Positions 17,580 through 26,281 of a DNA stretch of 64,000 nt are shown here, piece after piece; the first letter of the stretch is position 1, and each line of letters opens with the position of its first letter. The stretch is from Microthrixaceae bacterium (GTDB lineage: Bacteria; Actinomycetota; Acidimicrobiia; Acidimicrobiales; Poriferisodalaceae), in contig WTFX01000009.1 of the NCBI GenBank assembly GCA_011523825.1, forward strand, positions 42,420-106,419. Direction: 5' to 3'. The translations under genes were made by a program, and so were the position numbers. The notes under the pieces were generated by a model. That model did no database searches and was not told the DNA's origin. It worked only from the letters and a program-made list of their open reading frames with translations.

Positions 17580-18548
17580 AACCACGGTGCGCCCTTGCAC
17601 TTCGCCCGCCAGGATCTTCGGCCCCAGCGCGGGCAGATCGCCGAGACCCACAGTTGTCGCCATCGACGCCAGCAGATCCCGATCCACCAGCTCGTCCAGT
17701 CGTTGCCACGCCGCAGCGCGCGGCTCGTAGGGGCACATCACCGAGTCGATGCCGAGCAGGTTCACGCCGCGCAGCAGGAACGGGATGACAGTGGTGTCGA
17801 GGCCATTGCCCCCAGCGAGACCACACGCCGCCACGCTCGACCCGTACGACATCTGGGTCAGCACGTTCGACAGCGTGGTCCCGCCCACGGCGTCCACGCA
17901 GCCGCCGAATCGTTCGCTGCCGAGCGGCCGCCCAGGCAGCTCCGACAACTCCTCCCGGTCGATGATCTCGGAGGCGCCGAGGTTGCGCAGGTAGTCGGCG
18001 GTCTGCGGCCTGCCGGTCGAGGCCGCAACCTCATGGCCGGCCGCCGACAGCAGGTGCACCGCCACGCTGCCCACCCCGCCTGCGGCACCGGTCACCAGCA
18101 CCGGACCCGACCCGAAGCCGTGGTCCTCCAGCGCTTGGGCGGCAAGCATCGAGGTGAACCCGGCCGTGCCGATCGTCATCGCGTCGAACGTCGACAGCCC
18201 GTCGGGCAGCCGCACCAACCAGTCTCCACTCACACGTGCCTGCTCGGCGTAACCGCCCCAGTGGATCTCGCCGACTCGCCAGCCGGTCAGCACGACCCGA
18301 TCTCCCGCAGCGAAACGGCTGTCGTCGGATGACTCGACGACGCCCGCGAAGTCGATGCCGCCCACGTGCGGGTAGGTGCGCACAAGGCGACCGATCCCGC
18401 CCAGGATCATCCCGTCCTTGTAGTTCAGCGTGCTGTACTCCACGGCCACGGTGACATTGCCGTCCGGCAGCTGGCTCTCGTCGATGTCGGCCAGCTCGGC
18501 CGAGACGGCTCGGTCCTGTTCGTGCAGCATCAATGCGCGGAAGGCCAT
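17565..18548 (-). CDS. acuI: YhdH/AcuI-family NADPH-dependent acrylyl-CoA reductase-like oxidoreductase
   Basis: A 327-residue zinc-free medium-chain dehydrogenase/reductase. N-terminal ALMLHEQD, the STLNYKDGMIL motif (about 39-49), PHVGGIDFAGVV, the VGEIHWGGYAEQARV region, and the NADPH-binding VTGAAGGVGSVAVHLL (about 151-166) fit the YhdH/AcuI family, which reduces acrylyl-CoA to propionyl-CoA. Acrylyl-CoA arises in dimethylsulfoniopropionate or 3-hydroxypropionate metabolism; no other genes of those routes are seen here, so the physiological substrate is inferred. Divergent from nfuA. Confidence 0.85.
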   Translation of the reverse strand: MAFRALMLHEQDRAVSAELADIDESQLPDGNVTVAVEYSTLNYKDGMILGGIGRLVRTYPHVGGIDFAGVVESSDDSRFAAGDRVVLTGWRVGEIHWGGYAEQARVSGDWLVRLPDGLSTFDAMTIGTAGFTSMLAAQALEDHGFGSGPVLVTGAAGGVGSVAVHLLSAAGHEVAASTGRPQTADYLRNLGASEIIDREELSELPGRPLGSERFGGCVDAVGGTTLSNVLTQMSYGSSVAACGLAGGNGLDTTVIPFLLRGVNLLGIDSVMCPYEPRAAAWQRLDELVDRDLLASMATTVGLGDLPALGPKILAGEVQGRTVVDVRA

Positions 18549-18683
18549 GAAGATCCCCTTTGTTGCGGGTTGCCCTCGGTCTGGGAGGCCCAGCGAGCGC
18601 GCGGGACATTACCGCCAGGTTGCCGGGCAACGCCGTGCGAGGCTGCCCACGGACCCGCAGGGCGTCGTCAGTAGGCTGCCGAT

Positions 18684-19349
18684 ATGGCCCTGAGCGACCC
18701 GATGGCTCCCGCCGACGCAGTGCGCGAATCGATGATGGAGACGCGGCGCGAAACCTTCGACGTCACGCCGGCCGCACTCGACAAGGTGGTCGAACTGCGC
18801 AACAGCGAAGTCGACGGCGATCAGCTGGCGCTTCGCATCGAGGTGACTGGCGCCCAAGGCGTCGACTACACCTATGACCTCGCCTTCGAGCTGCTGGCCG
18901 AAGCCGACGCCTCCGACGTGCCGTTTGCAGTCGGGGGCGGCCTGACGGTGCTGATTCCCGACCGCGACGTGCCGAAGCTCGACGGCGCTTCGTTGGACTT
19001 GCCGTCCAACCCGAACCAACCGGGCCTGGTGCTGCGCAACCCCAACCGCCCAGACCTCGGCCCCAACGCCCAGCTCGACCTCGACGGGACGGTGGAAGAC
19101 AACGTCCGCGAGGTGCTCACCAAGCGGATCAACCCCTCAATTGCCGCGCACGGCGGATTCGCCGAGCTGGTGTCGGTGGAGGGCGACACGGTTGTCGTCA
19201 AGCTGGGCGGCGGCTGCCAGGGCTGCGGGATGGCGAATGCCACGGTCACCGCTGGCATCGAGCGCACTCTGCGTGAGCTGATCCCCGAAGTCGAGCGGGT
19301 CGTCGACCTCACCGACCATGCCTCGGGCGAGAACCCCTACTTCACCTAG
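18684..19349 (+). CDS. nfuA: NfuA-type Fe-S cluster carrier
   Basis: A 221-residue protein with an N-terminal degenerate A-type (HesB-like) domain (about 20-115) and a C-terminal NifU domain (about 138-215). The latter has HGGFAELVSVEGDTVVVKLGG and the cluster-binding CxxC as C178-x-x-C181. Holding a [4Fe-4S] cluster at a dimer interface, it delivers clusters to client proteins such as radical-SAM enzymes; moaA in this window would be one such client. The A-type domain lacks the usual cysteines, as in known NfuA proteins. Confidence 0.9.
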   Translation: MALSDPMAPADAVRESMMETRRETFDVTPAALDKVVELRNSEVDGDQLALRIEVTGAQGVDYTYDLAFELLAEADASDVPFAVGGGLTVLIPDRDVPKLDGASLDLPSNPNQPGLVLRNPNRPDLGPNAQLDLDGTVEDNVREVLTKRINPSIAAHGGFAELVSVEGDTVVVKLGGGCQGCGMANATVTAGIERTLRELIPEVERVVDLTDHASGENPYFT

Positions 19350-19381
19350 CGGCTGAGCCGAACGGCGAAGCCGTCGCCCGA

Positions 19382-20134
19382 GTGTCGGAGGTTGTGGCAG
19401 TGGGCGTGATCCTCACCGATCAGGGCGAGATCGAGGTGCCTGCACGGGCGCTGATCATCGTGGCCCATCCCGACGACATCGACTTCGGCATGGCGGGAAC
19501 CGTTGCAGCGCTGACGTCGGCTGGATGCCACGTGGCGTACTGCCTGGCCACGAGCGGGGAGGCGGGCGACGACGACCTGTCCCACACGCCCGCGGAGCTG
19601 GCCGCCGTGCGCCAGGCCGAGCAGACTGCTGCTGCCAAGCGCGTGGGTGTGACCGATCTGCACTGGCTCGGCCATCCCGACGGCATGGTCGTGGCCGACT
19701 TGGGCCTGCGCCGCGATATCGCGCGGGTGATCCGCATCCAGCGACCCGATGTCGTGCTGTGCCAGACCACGATCCCCAACTGGGACCACATCTACATCTC
19801 CCACCCGGATCACTTGGCTACCGCGACTGCAGCGCTGGCGGCCGTGTACCCCGACAGCCGCAATCCGCGTGCCTTTCCGGAGCTGCTCGACGAAGGCCAC
19901 AAGCCCCACAACGTCAGCGAGATCTGGCTCATCGGCACGGAGCCGAATCGATACGTCGACATCACCGACACGTTCGAGAACAAGGTCGCAGCGCTGCGCG
20001 AGCACCGCAGCCAGACCGGGGACATGGAAGATCTCGACGGCCGATTGCGCGAATGGTCCAGCGAGACGGCCCGCGTCGGCGGCCTGCCCGAAGGCCGTCT
20101 TGCCGAGGCCTTCCGCGTCGTCGCTGCCGGCTGA
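19382..20134 (+). CDS. PIG-L/LmbE-family N-acetylglucosamine-type deacetylase
   Basis: A 250-residue zinc-dependent deacetylase-fold protein. The metal-binding AHPDD motif is at about 28-32 (LIIVAHPDDIDFGMAGT), and the third ligand is in SHPDHLAT (about 140). Members cleave acetyl groups from GlcNAc-like substrates, including mycothiol intermediates (MshB) and conjugates (Mca); the sequence is not close enough to name one. GTG 19382 is used as the first codon; other GTG codons follow within 20 residues. Its start lies at the end of a 32-base repeated element. Confidence 0.8.
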   Translation: MSEVVAVGVILTDQGEIEVPARALIIVAHPDDIDFGMAGTVAALTSAGCHVAYCLATSGEAGDDDLSHTPAELAAVRQAEQTAAAKRVGVTDLHWLGHPDGMVVADLGLRRDIARVIRIQRPDVVLCQTTIPNWDHIYISHPDHLATATAALAAVYPDSRNPRAFPELLDEGHKPHNVSEIWLIGTEPNRYVDITDTFENKVAALREHRSQTGDMEDLDGRLREWSSETARVGGLPEGRLAEAFRVVAAG

Positions 20135-20250
20135 CTCAACACCCGACGGCGCATCCTCGTAGGCTCCTGCGCTGGCTGGGGTGAGCCAGACGGCCGTACG
20201 TGCCGGCCGCATCGGAACCCGGCTGAGGATTCGCATCGGGGAGAGACGAC

Positions 20251-21660
20251 ATGGCGGAACGAGGGATCATCGGGTACGGCACCTACGTGCCCTACTGGCG
20301 GCTCGACCGGTCGAGGATTACAGCGGCCATGGGTGCCGGCGGCGGCCGTGGTCACCGTGCCGTGGCCAGCTACGACGAGGACACCACCACGCTGGGCGTC
20401 GAGGCGGCGCGCAACTGCCTGCGGGGCGGCAGCGGCGACGCCCCTGTCGACCGCGTGATCTTCTCGACTTCGAATCCGGCCTACCTCGACAAGACCAACG
20501 CCACTGCCATCCACGCGGCGCTCAACCTGCCGTCTTCGGTCACGGCGCTCGACCTCAACGGCGCCCCCCGTTCGATTGAGGCCGCCCTGGGGCTGGCGTT
20601 GAACGCCCCGGGCGACAACTTGATGGTCCTGTCCGACATTCGCACCGGTCGGCCGACCAGCGGCGACGAAGCCAACGGTGGTGACGGCGCGGCCGCCTTC
20701 CTGATCGGTGACGGAAGCTCGTCGCCGATCATCGCTCACGAACTCGGTTCGGCAACCGAAGTCGCCGAATTCCTCGATCGCTACCGTCAACCCGGCGACG
20801 ACTTCTCACGCGTGTGGGAAGAACGCTTCGGCGAGCAGGCCTACCTGCCGCTTGCGCAGCACGCTGTCGAACGTGCTTTGACCGCTGCTGATCTCACCAT
20901 GGACGACATCGACGGCGTCTCGGTGACCGGCATGCACGCTCGGGCGGCGCGAGGCGTGTCGCGACTGGCCGGCGACAAGCTGGTGAACGACCTCACGTCG
21001 CAGATCGGCAATGCCGGCGGGGCACAAACGGGCCTGGTGGTGGCATCGATCCTCGACGACGCTGAGCCCAACCAGAATTACCTCATCATCCGGCTGGCAG
21101 ACGGCGCCACTGCAACGGTGATGCACACCACTGATGCCATCGCCGACTACGAGCCGTTCCGCACCGTTGGGTCCCAGATCGAGGGTGGCAACGATGCGCT
21201 CGACTACAACCAGTACCTGACGTGGCGCGGATTCCTGGATCGTGAGCCGCCCCGGCGTCCCGACCCGGAACGGCCTGGCGCGCCCCCCGCATTCCGATCA
21301 GAGGACTGGAAGTACGCCCTGATCGGTTCGCGTGACCGCAGCTCGGGCGCCATCCACATGCCCCCCATGCGAGTGTCCATGGAGGGCGGCGCCGTCGACG
21401 ACATGGAGCCGGTCCGCATGGCAGACATCCCGGCAACCATCGCAACGTTCACCGTCGACCGGCTGGCATTCTCGCTGTCACCGCCCATGGTGGCCGTGGT
21501 CATCGACTACGACGGCGGCGGGCGCTTCCAGGCCGAAATGACCGACGTCGACCCTGAGGAGGTCCGCATCGGCGACCGCGTCGAGATGACCTTCCGCCGG
21601 CTGTACACAGCTGAGGGAATCCACAACTACTTCTGGAAGGCTCGCCCGGCTGCGGGTTGA
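20251..21660 (+). CDS. HMG-CoA-synthase-like/DUF35 (OB-fold) fusion lacking catalytic residues
   Basis: A 469-residue protein: residues 1-300 have the thiolase fold of HMG-CoA synthase/KAS III, and residues 345-469 are a DUF35 domain (zinc ribbon plus OB fold). Compared with bacterial HMG-CoA synthase, the Glu site is S74 (IFSTSNPAYL), the nucleophilic Cys site is P106 (DLNGAPRS), and the His region reads VTGMHARA. The DUF35 zinc ribbon is also gone: R-D-x-x-S-G at 361-366 replaces R-C-x-x-C-G. GGGGAGAG precedes the ATG. Such fused proteins partner a neighbouring thiolase, as in archaeal thiolase-HMGCS-DUF35 complexes and BbsAB-type systems; a structural or CoA-binding role is inferred. Confidence 0.8.
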   Translation: MAERGIIGYGTYVPYWRLDRSRITAAMGAGGGRGHRAVASYDEDTTTLGVEAARNCLRGGSGDAPVDRVIFSTSNPAYLDKTNATAIHAALNLPSSVTALDLNGAPRSIEAALGLALNAPGDNLMVLSDIRTGRPTSGDEANGGDGAAAFLIGDGSSSPIIAHELGSATEVAEFLDRYRQPGDDFSRVWEERFGEQAYLPLAQHAVERALTAADLTMDDIDGVSVTGMHARAARGVSRLAGDKLVNDLTSQIGNAGGAQTGLVVASILDDAEPNQNYLIIRLADGATATVMHTTDAIADYEPFRTVGSQIEGGNDALDYNQYLTWRGFLDREPPRRPDPERPGAPPAFRSEDWKYALIGSRDRSSGAIHMPPMRVSMEGGAVDDMEPVRMADIPATIATFTVDRLAFSLSPPMVAVVIDYDGGGRFQAEMTDVDPEEVRIGDRVEMTFRRLYTAEGIHNYFWKARPAAG

Positions 21661-21671
21661 CGCAGCAAAGC

Positions 21672-21689
21672 GTGCTGCGCAAGCAGCAC
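21672..21689. other. small perfect hairpin between fusion gene and thiolase
   Basis: GTGCTGC-gcaa-GCAGCAC is a 7-bp stem with a GCAA tetraloop, 12 bases after the HMGS-like stop. It could attenuate or stabilise the transcript between the two genes. Downstream, CATAATGT (about 21708) might be part of a separate promoter for the thiolase, but this is weak. Confidence 0.35.
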
Positions 21690-21748
21690 AGACACCGGGC
21701 AGCGGCCATAATGTCAAGTACCCACCACTCACGACAAGGCAGGCACAC

Positions 21749-22951
21749 ATGAGTTCACATGGCATTCGCGACAAGGTCGCGATCGTCGGAATGGGTTGCA
21801 CCCAGTTCGGCGAGCACTGGGATCGCAGCGTCGACGACATGCTCACCGACGCCGCACATGATGCGTACGCATCGGCGGGCGTCACGCAAGACGACATCGA
21901 CGCCTTCTGGCTCGGCACGATGGGCTCGGGCGTTTCCGGCCTGACGCTGTCGAAGCCGCTGCAGCTCGACTACAAGCCGGTGACCCGGCTCGAGAACATG
22001 TGCGCCACCGGTTCTGAGGCATTCCGCAACGCTGCCTACGCAGTCGCTTCGGGCGCCTACGACATGGTGATGGCGATCGGCGTGGAGAAGCTGAAGGACT
22101 CCGGTTACTCGGGTCTGACGGGCGCCCGCCCGCCCAGCGACGGCACCGATTCCACGATCACCGCACCGGCCACGTTCAGCCTGCTGGCACCGGCCTACGC
22201 CCACAAGTACGGGCTCGACGAGGACACCATGAAGGAGGTCCTCACCCGCATCGCCTGGAAGAACCACCGCAACGGTGCGCTGAATCCCCGGGCGCAGTTC
22301 CGCAAGGAAGTTGCCAAGGAGACCATCGCCGGCTCGCCGCTGATCGCTGGCCCGCTCGGCATCTTCGACTGCTCGGGCGTCAGCGACGGCTCGGCCGCTG
22401 CCGTATTGGTCCGGGCTGAGGATGCCCACAAGTACTGCGACAACCCGCTGTACATCAAGGCCCTCAGCTTTGCGTCCGGTCCGGCAACCGGTGCGCTGGA
22501 CAGCACCTACGACTACACGACCTTCCGTGAGGTCGTGGCGTCCGCGACCGAGGCGTACAAGCAGGCCGGCATCACCGACCCGCGTTCGCAGATCGCGATG
22601 GCAGAGGTGCACGACTGCTTCACGCCCACCGAGCTGGTCCTGATGGAGGACCTCGGGTTTGCCGAGCGTGGATTGGGCTGGAAGGAAGCCATGGCCGGCA
22701 CGTTCGACCTCGACGGCGACCTCCCGGTCAATCCAGACGGCGGCCTGAAGAGCTTCGGCCACCCGATCGGTGCATCTGGCCTGCGGATGCTCTTCGAGTG
22801 CTGGCTGCAGCTGCGCGGTCAGGCCCCGCCTGAGCGGCAGATCCCCTCAGTAACCGAGCAGGGCAAGACGCTCGGGCTGACGCACAACCTGGGCGGGCAG
22901 CCTGGGGCGGCGGTGAGCTTCGTCTCGGTTGTCGGTTCCGAGCTCGGCTAG
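21749..22951 (+). CDS. thiolase-family acetyl-CoA acetyltransferase (SCP-x/acetyl-CoA C-acyltransferase type)
   Basis: A 400-residue thiolase of the DitF/SCP2 group. The nucleophile Cys is in NMCATGSEAFRNA (about 88), the catalytic His-Asp-Cys loop in VHDCFTPTELV (about 290), and the C-terminal His in GGLKSFGHPIGASGLRM (about 331-347). It catalyses Claisen-type cleavage or condensation of acyl-CoAs. In archaea and in anaerobic toluene degraders, thiolases of this group act with a DUF35 partner; the gene immediately upstream supplies such a domain. AAGGCAGG precedes ATG 21749 at about eight bases. Confidence 0.9.
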   Translation: MSSHGIRDKVAIVGMGCTQFGEHWDRSVDDMLTDAAHDAYASAGVTQDDIDAFWLGTMGSGVSGLTLSKPLQLDYKPVTRLENMCATGSEAFRNAAYAVASGAYDMVMAIGVEKLKDSGYSGLTGARPPSDGTDSTITAPATFSLLAPAYAHKYGLDEDTMKEVLTRIAWKNHRNGALNPRAQFRKEVAKETIAGSPLIAGPLGIFDCSGVSDGSAAAVLVRAEDAHKYCDNPLYIKALSFASGPATGALDSTYDYTTFREVVASATEAYKQAGITDPRSQIAMAEVHDCFTPTELVLMEDLGFAERGLGWKEAMAGTFDLDGDLPVNPDGGLKSFGHPIGASGLRMLFECWLQLRGQAPPERQIPSVTEQGKTLGLTHNLGGQPGAAVSFVSVVGSELG

Positions 22952-22972
22952 CTCGTAACAACTCAACGCTTG

Positions 22973-23000
22973 ACGGCCCGGGGCACCTGCTCCGGGCCGT
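22973..23000. terminator. hairpin between thiolase and dxs
   Basis: ACGGCCCGG pairs with CCGGGCCGT, with an inner GC/GC pair around ACCT, followed by TTCGCGTT. It sits between two converging genes and can serve both. Confidence 0.6.
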
Positions 23001-23009
23001 TTCGCGTTC

Positions 23010-25025
23010 CTAGGCGGTGATGCGGGCGAGGGTCTTGGTTACGGCGGCGGCTATGCCGGTGGCGTCAAGGCCCAGTTCGGCGTGGAGTTCGGCGGCCGTG
23101 CCGTGGGGGAGGTAGGCGTCGGGGGTTCCCAATTGGGTGATACGGGGGACGGTCGCGGCGTCAAGTTGTTGGAGCGCATCGTTGACGAGGCTTCCGAAGC
23201 CGCCTACTCGGACGCCGTCTTCCACGGTCACCACCAGGGGGTGGGCGGCGGCGTCGAGCAGCATGGCGCGGTCGAGCGGTTTCAGGATTCTTGGGTCCCA
23301 CAGCGAGACCTCTACGCCGTCCGTGCTGAGCATCTCGGCGGCTTCTTTGGCCGCTGCCAGCGTCTGGCCGGCGGCCAGGACGCAGGCGTCGGGGCCTGAG
23401 CGGTGTTGGCGGGCGCGCATGCGCACGTCGCTCGTCATGACGTCAGACGGCTCTGCTGCTGCGGTAAGCGGGCCCTTGCCGCGGGGCCAGCGAATTGCCA
23501 CCGGGCCGTCGGCGATCTCCAGAGCCTGCGCGAAGGCAATGGGCAGCTCGTCAGGTCCCGACGGGGCGAACACGGTCATGCCGGGGACCTGGGTGAACAT
23601 GGCTATGTCGTAGAGGCCGTGGTGGGATGCGCCATCAGGGCCCGTGATGCCGGCGCGGTCAACGCAGAGGATGACCGGCAGCCGATGCAGACCGATGTCG
23701 TAGAGCGCTTGATCGAAGGCGCGGGCCATGAATGTCGAGTACACAGCTACGACCGGTCGGAGCCCGGCGCGCGCCATGCCGGCGGCCGAGGTCAGCGCGT
23801 GCTGCTCGGCGATGCCGACGTCATAGAAGCGGTCGGGAAACTCGCGCTGGAACGGCAGCAGTCCGGTGGAGCCAGGCATGGCAGCGGTGATCGCGACGAG
23901 GTCGCGGTTGCGCCGCGCTGCTGCAATCAGTGTCTCGGTGAATACAGCGGTGTAGTCGCGCAAGACCGGCTCGGCTTGGCGAGCCGGTTCATCGGGCGCA
24001 GTCGGCTCGCTTTGGCGAGCTGGTTCATCAGACACAGTCAGTTCGGCTTGCCGAACCGGTTCAATCGGCACAGTAGAGGCGGCAGGTGCCGGTGCTGGCG
24101 AGCTGCCGGTAGCGGGGTCGAACAGGCCGATGTCGTGCAGGTGCTTCTCGGTGTCGTGCTCGGCGGGCGCATAGCCGCGCCCCTTCTGGGTGACGACATG
24201 GACCACGATGGGGCCGTCTGCATAGGCAGCTGCGTCGCGGAATGCCGATTCCATGGCCGTGATGTCGTGCCCGTCGACAGGGCCGACGTAGCGCACCCCC
24301 AGCGTCTCGAAGAATGCCGGGGGTTCCCACATCTCGCGCATTGCGGCGGCGGCGCTGTCGAGGCTCCGCCGCACGCCGTCACCCAGTGGCACCCGCTCCA
24401 GCAGGTGGTCCACTGCTCGGCGGCCCTGCACGTAGTGGGGCGATTGCCGCAGTCGCGACATCACCGTGGAGAGCCTGCTGACCGTCGGTGCGTACGAGCG
24501 GCCGTTGTCGTTGAGCACGATCAACGCTCGCTGGGCGTAGTGGCCGAGGTTGTTCAGCGCTTCGAAGGCCATCCCGCCGGTCATGGAGCCGTCGCCGATG
24601 ACTGCGACGACACGTCGGTGCTCGTGACCGGTGAGCTGGAATCCGGCGGCGAGCCCAGACGCCCAGCTCAATGAGGTGGAGGCGTGGCTGTTCTCGACGA
24701 CGTCATGGGGAGACTCGGACGTGCTCGGGTACCCCGACAGGCCGTGCCGCTGGCGAAGCTTCTCGAAGCCGTCCCGCCGACCGGTGATGAGCTTGTGCAC
24801 GTAGGCCTGGTGGCCGGTATCCCAGATGATGACGTCGCGTGGCGATTCGAAGACCCGATGCAACGCGACGCTGAGCTCGACCGCGCCGAGATTCGAGCCG
24901 AGATGCCCGCCGGTCTGCGAGACAGCCTGCACCACGAAGTCTCTGATCTCCGCACAGAGCTCATCGAGCTGAGACGGGCTGAGTGCTCGCAGGTCAGCCG
25001 GGCTGGTGAGCTTGGCGAGGTGCAT
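23010..25025 (-). CDS. dxs: 1-deoxy-D-xylulose-5-phosphate synthase
   Basis: A 671-residue thiamine-diphosphate enzyme of the MEP isoprenoid pathway, condensing pyruvate and glyceraldehyde 3-phosphate. Seen are TGGHLGSNLGAVELSVALH, DTGHQAYVHK, the ThDP motif GDGSMTGGMAFEALNN, YVGPVDGHD, and in the C-terminal half DVGIAEQHALTSAAGMA and RAGITGPDGASHHG. The loop between the ThDP-binding and transketolase-like domains carries a three-copy 12-residue repeat (about residues 318-353; EPARQxEP core) not usual in the family, lengthening the protein by roughly 30 residues. It is downstream of the YbhN-type gene with a 17-base gap. Confidence 0.93.
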   Translation of the reverse strand: MHLAKLTSPADLRALSPSQLDELCAEIRDFVVQAVSQTGGHLGSNLGAVELSVALHRVFESPRDVIIWDTGHQAYVHKLITGRRDGFEKLRQRHGLSGYPSTSESPHDVVENSHASTSLSWASGLAAGFQLTGHEHRRVVAVIGDGSMTGGMAFEALNNLGHYAQRALIVLNDNGRSYAPTVSRLSTVMSRLRQSPHYVQGRRAVDHLLERVPLGDGVRRSLDSAAAAMREMWEPPAFFETLGVRYVGPVDGHDITAMESAFRDAAAYADGPIVVHVVTQKGRGYAPAEHDTEKHLHDIGLFDPATGSSPAPAPAASTVPIEPVRQAELTVSDEPARQSEPTAPDEPARQAEPVLRDYTAVFTETLIAAARRNRDLVAITAAMPGSTGLLPFQREFPDRFYDVGIAEQHALTSAAGMARAGLRPVVAVYSTFMARAFDQALYDIGLHRLPVILCVDRAGITGPDGASHHGLYDIAMFTQVPGMTVFAPSGPDELPIAFAQALEIADGPVAIRWPRGKGPLTAAAEPSDVMTSDVRMRARQHRSGPDACVLAAGQTLAAAKEAAEMLSTDGVEVSLWDPRILKPLDRAMLLDAAAHPLVVTVEDGVRVGGFGSLVNDALQQLDAATVPRITQLGTPDAYLPHGTAAELHAELGLDATGIAAAVTKTLARITA
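23966..24073 (-). repeat. three 36-bp palindromic tandem repeats inside dxs
   Basis: Units at 23966-24001, 24002-24037 and 24038-24073. Each contains an inverted repeat (for example CGGCTCG/CGAGCCG in unit 1 and GTTCGG/CCGAAC in unit 3) with a following TCATC(A/G)G(A/G)(C)(A/G)CAG tail. Between units, paired positions change together: the fifth base pair is C-G, C-G, T-A, and the ninth is unpaired, C-G, G-C. The units encode 12 residues each in dxs and resemble those at the moaA/moaC junction. Confidence 0.85.
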
Positions 25026-25042
25026 TCGCGGCCCAAGGGTAC

Positions 25043-26125
25043 TCAGTGGTCAGCAGACACTTCGGCGGGCACCTTGCTGCGGTTGCGACGGCCGCCGAGC
25101 GCCAGCGCCGGGGCGCCCGACAGGCTGACTAGCAGTGTCAGGGCGTAGAGGAGCAAGCCGAGCAGCACGGCTTCGCCTTCATTGACGCCGTGTGCGTCCA
25201 AGAACAGCACGAACGCTCCCTCGCGCACACCGAGTCCACCGACGGTGAGCGGCATGTTCTGCACGATCAGCACCATCGGTGCGAAGGCCAACCACGCGAC
25301 CAAACCAGGGTTCACTCCGATGGCCGCGCCAGCCAGCGCCGTCGCCGCCACGAGCAAGATCTGGTAGGCGAACCCGACGCCAAGGAGGCGCCCGGCAGCG
25401 CTTCGGTGCCGCCGGAAGACGCTCAATCCGGTATGAACGGCACCGAGCCAGTCGCGGATGTGCGAGCCTCCTGACAGCCGTCCGAGACCGCGAGGATGCT
25501 CAGCGATCCAGACGATGAATGCGAGCACCAGCAGTGTTCCGAGCGCCAGCCCACCAGCGATTTGGCCCCCCGAGTGGCGCAACAAGCTTGGCTGTGCCGC
25601 GAACGCTGCGAGCGTGAGCAACGGCAGCACGATCCAGCCGGTCAACCGCTCGATGATGACCGTCGCAAAGGCGTTGGCGCGGCTGCCGCACATGCGGCCA
25701 AGGCGGTTGATGCGCAGGACATCGCCACCGATCGTGGTTGGCAAGAAGTTCCCGACGAACTGCGCCGCCAAGTAGATCGACAGCATCGAGCGGCGCGTCA
25801 CCGTGACGTCCAGCGTTTCGGCCACTTGCCACCATCGCACCGAGGCCATCACGAATGCGGCCGCCATGGTCAGGGCTGCCGCGATCAGCCAGGCAGCGGC
25901 TGCACTCTTGGAGCCCACTTCGAGGGAGGAGAGTTCTTCGCGGCTTGCTGCGATCAGCCACGCGAGCAGGCCGGCGCTGATGCCCAGTCGCAGCACGGTG
26001 CGCACCAACGGCGAAGCCATGCAACGCTTCGCGGCTCGCACACCGGCGCGGAACATCATGACGAGGCTGTGCGGGATGCGCACACGCCGCTGCGGAGGTG
26101 GGACTGGTGCCGTGGCGCCGCGCAT
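25043..26125 (-). CDS. YbhN/UPF0104 (lysylphosphatidylglycerol-synthase TM-domain-like) membrane protein
   Basis: A 360-residue protein with about eight predicted membrane helices. Motifs typical of the UPF0104/AglD-like family are FVGNFLPTTIGGDVLRINRL (about 121-140) and the C-terminal NMPLTVGGLGVREGAFVLFL. These proteins resemble the transmembrane part of MprF and are proposed lipid or polyprenyl-carrier flippases; substrate unknown. The gene is immediately upstream of dxs on the same strand (17-base gap), which may link it to polyprenyl-lipid metabolism. The first 40 residues are basic and unconserved; a later start at the first Met-Met pair is possible. Confidence 0.8.
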   Translation of the reverse strand: MRGATAPVPPPQRRVRIPHSLVMMFRAGVRAAKRCMASPLVRTVLRLGISAGLLAWLIAASREELSSLEVGSKSAAAAWLIAAALTMAAAFVMASVRWWQVAETLDVTVTRRSMLSIYLAAQFVGNFLPTTIGGDVLRINRLGRMCGSRANAFATVIIERLTGWIVLPLLTLAAFAAQPSLLRHSGGQIAGGLALGTLLVLAFIVWIAEHPRGLGRLSGGSHIRDWLGAVHTGLSVFRRHRSAAGRLLGVGFAYQILLVAATALAGAAIGVNPGLVAWLAFAPMVLIVQNMPLTVGGLGVREGAFVLFLDAHGVNEGEAVLLGLLLYALTLLVSLSGAPALALGGRRNRSKVPAEVSADH

Positions 26126-26281
26126 CGCCGTCAGCCCGCCATGCGGGAGTTACGCCTTGGCTGCGCTCCGCAGCGCCTGCTGAGCGCGTCGCCCCGGTGG
26201 GTGTGGCGGCGCACTTCCGTTCCGAAGCGTTTCACGTGGCTTCGCACAATAGTGTGACGGCGGTGCGGCCCACATACGGCC

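Noticed and set aside
23966..24073. A possible CRISPR array (also considered for 35676-35783 and 27775-27840).
   Set aside because: Repeats are directly adjacent without unique spacers, and there are no cas genes; they are simple tandem repeats.
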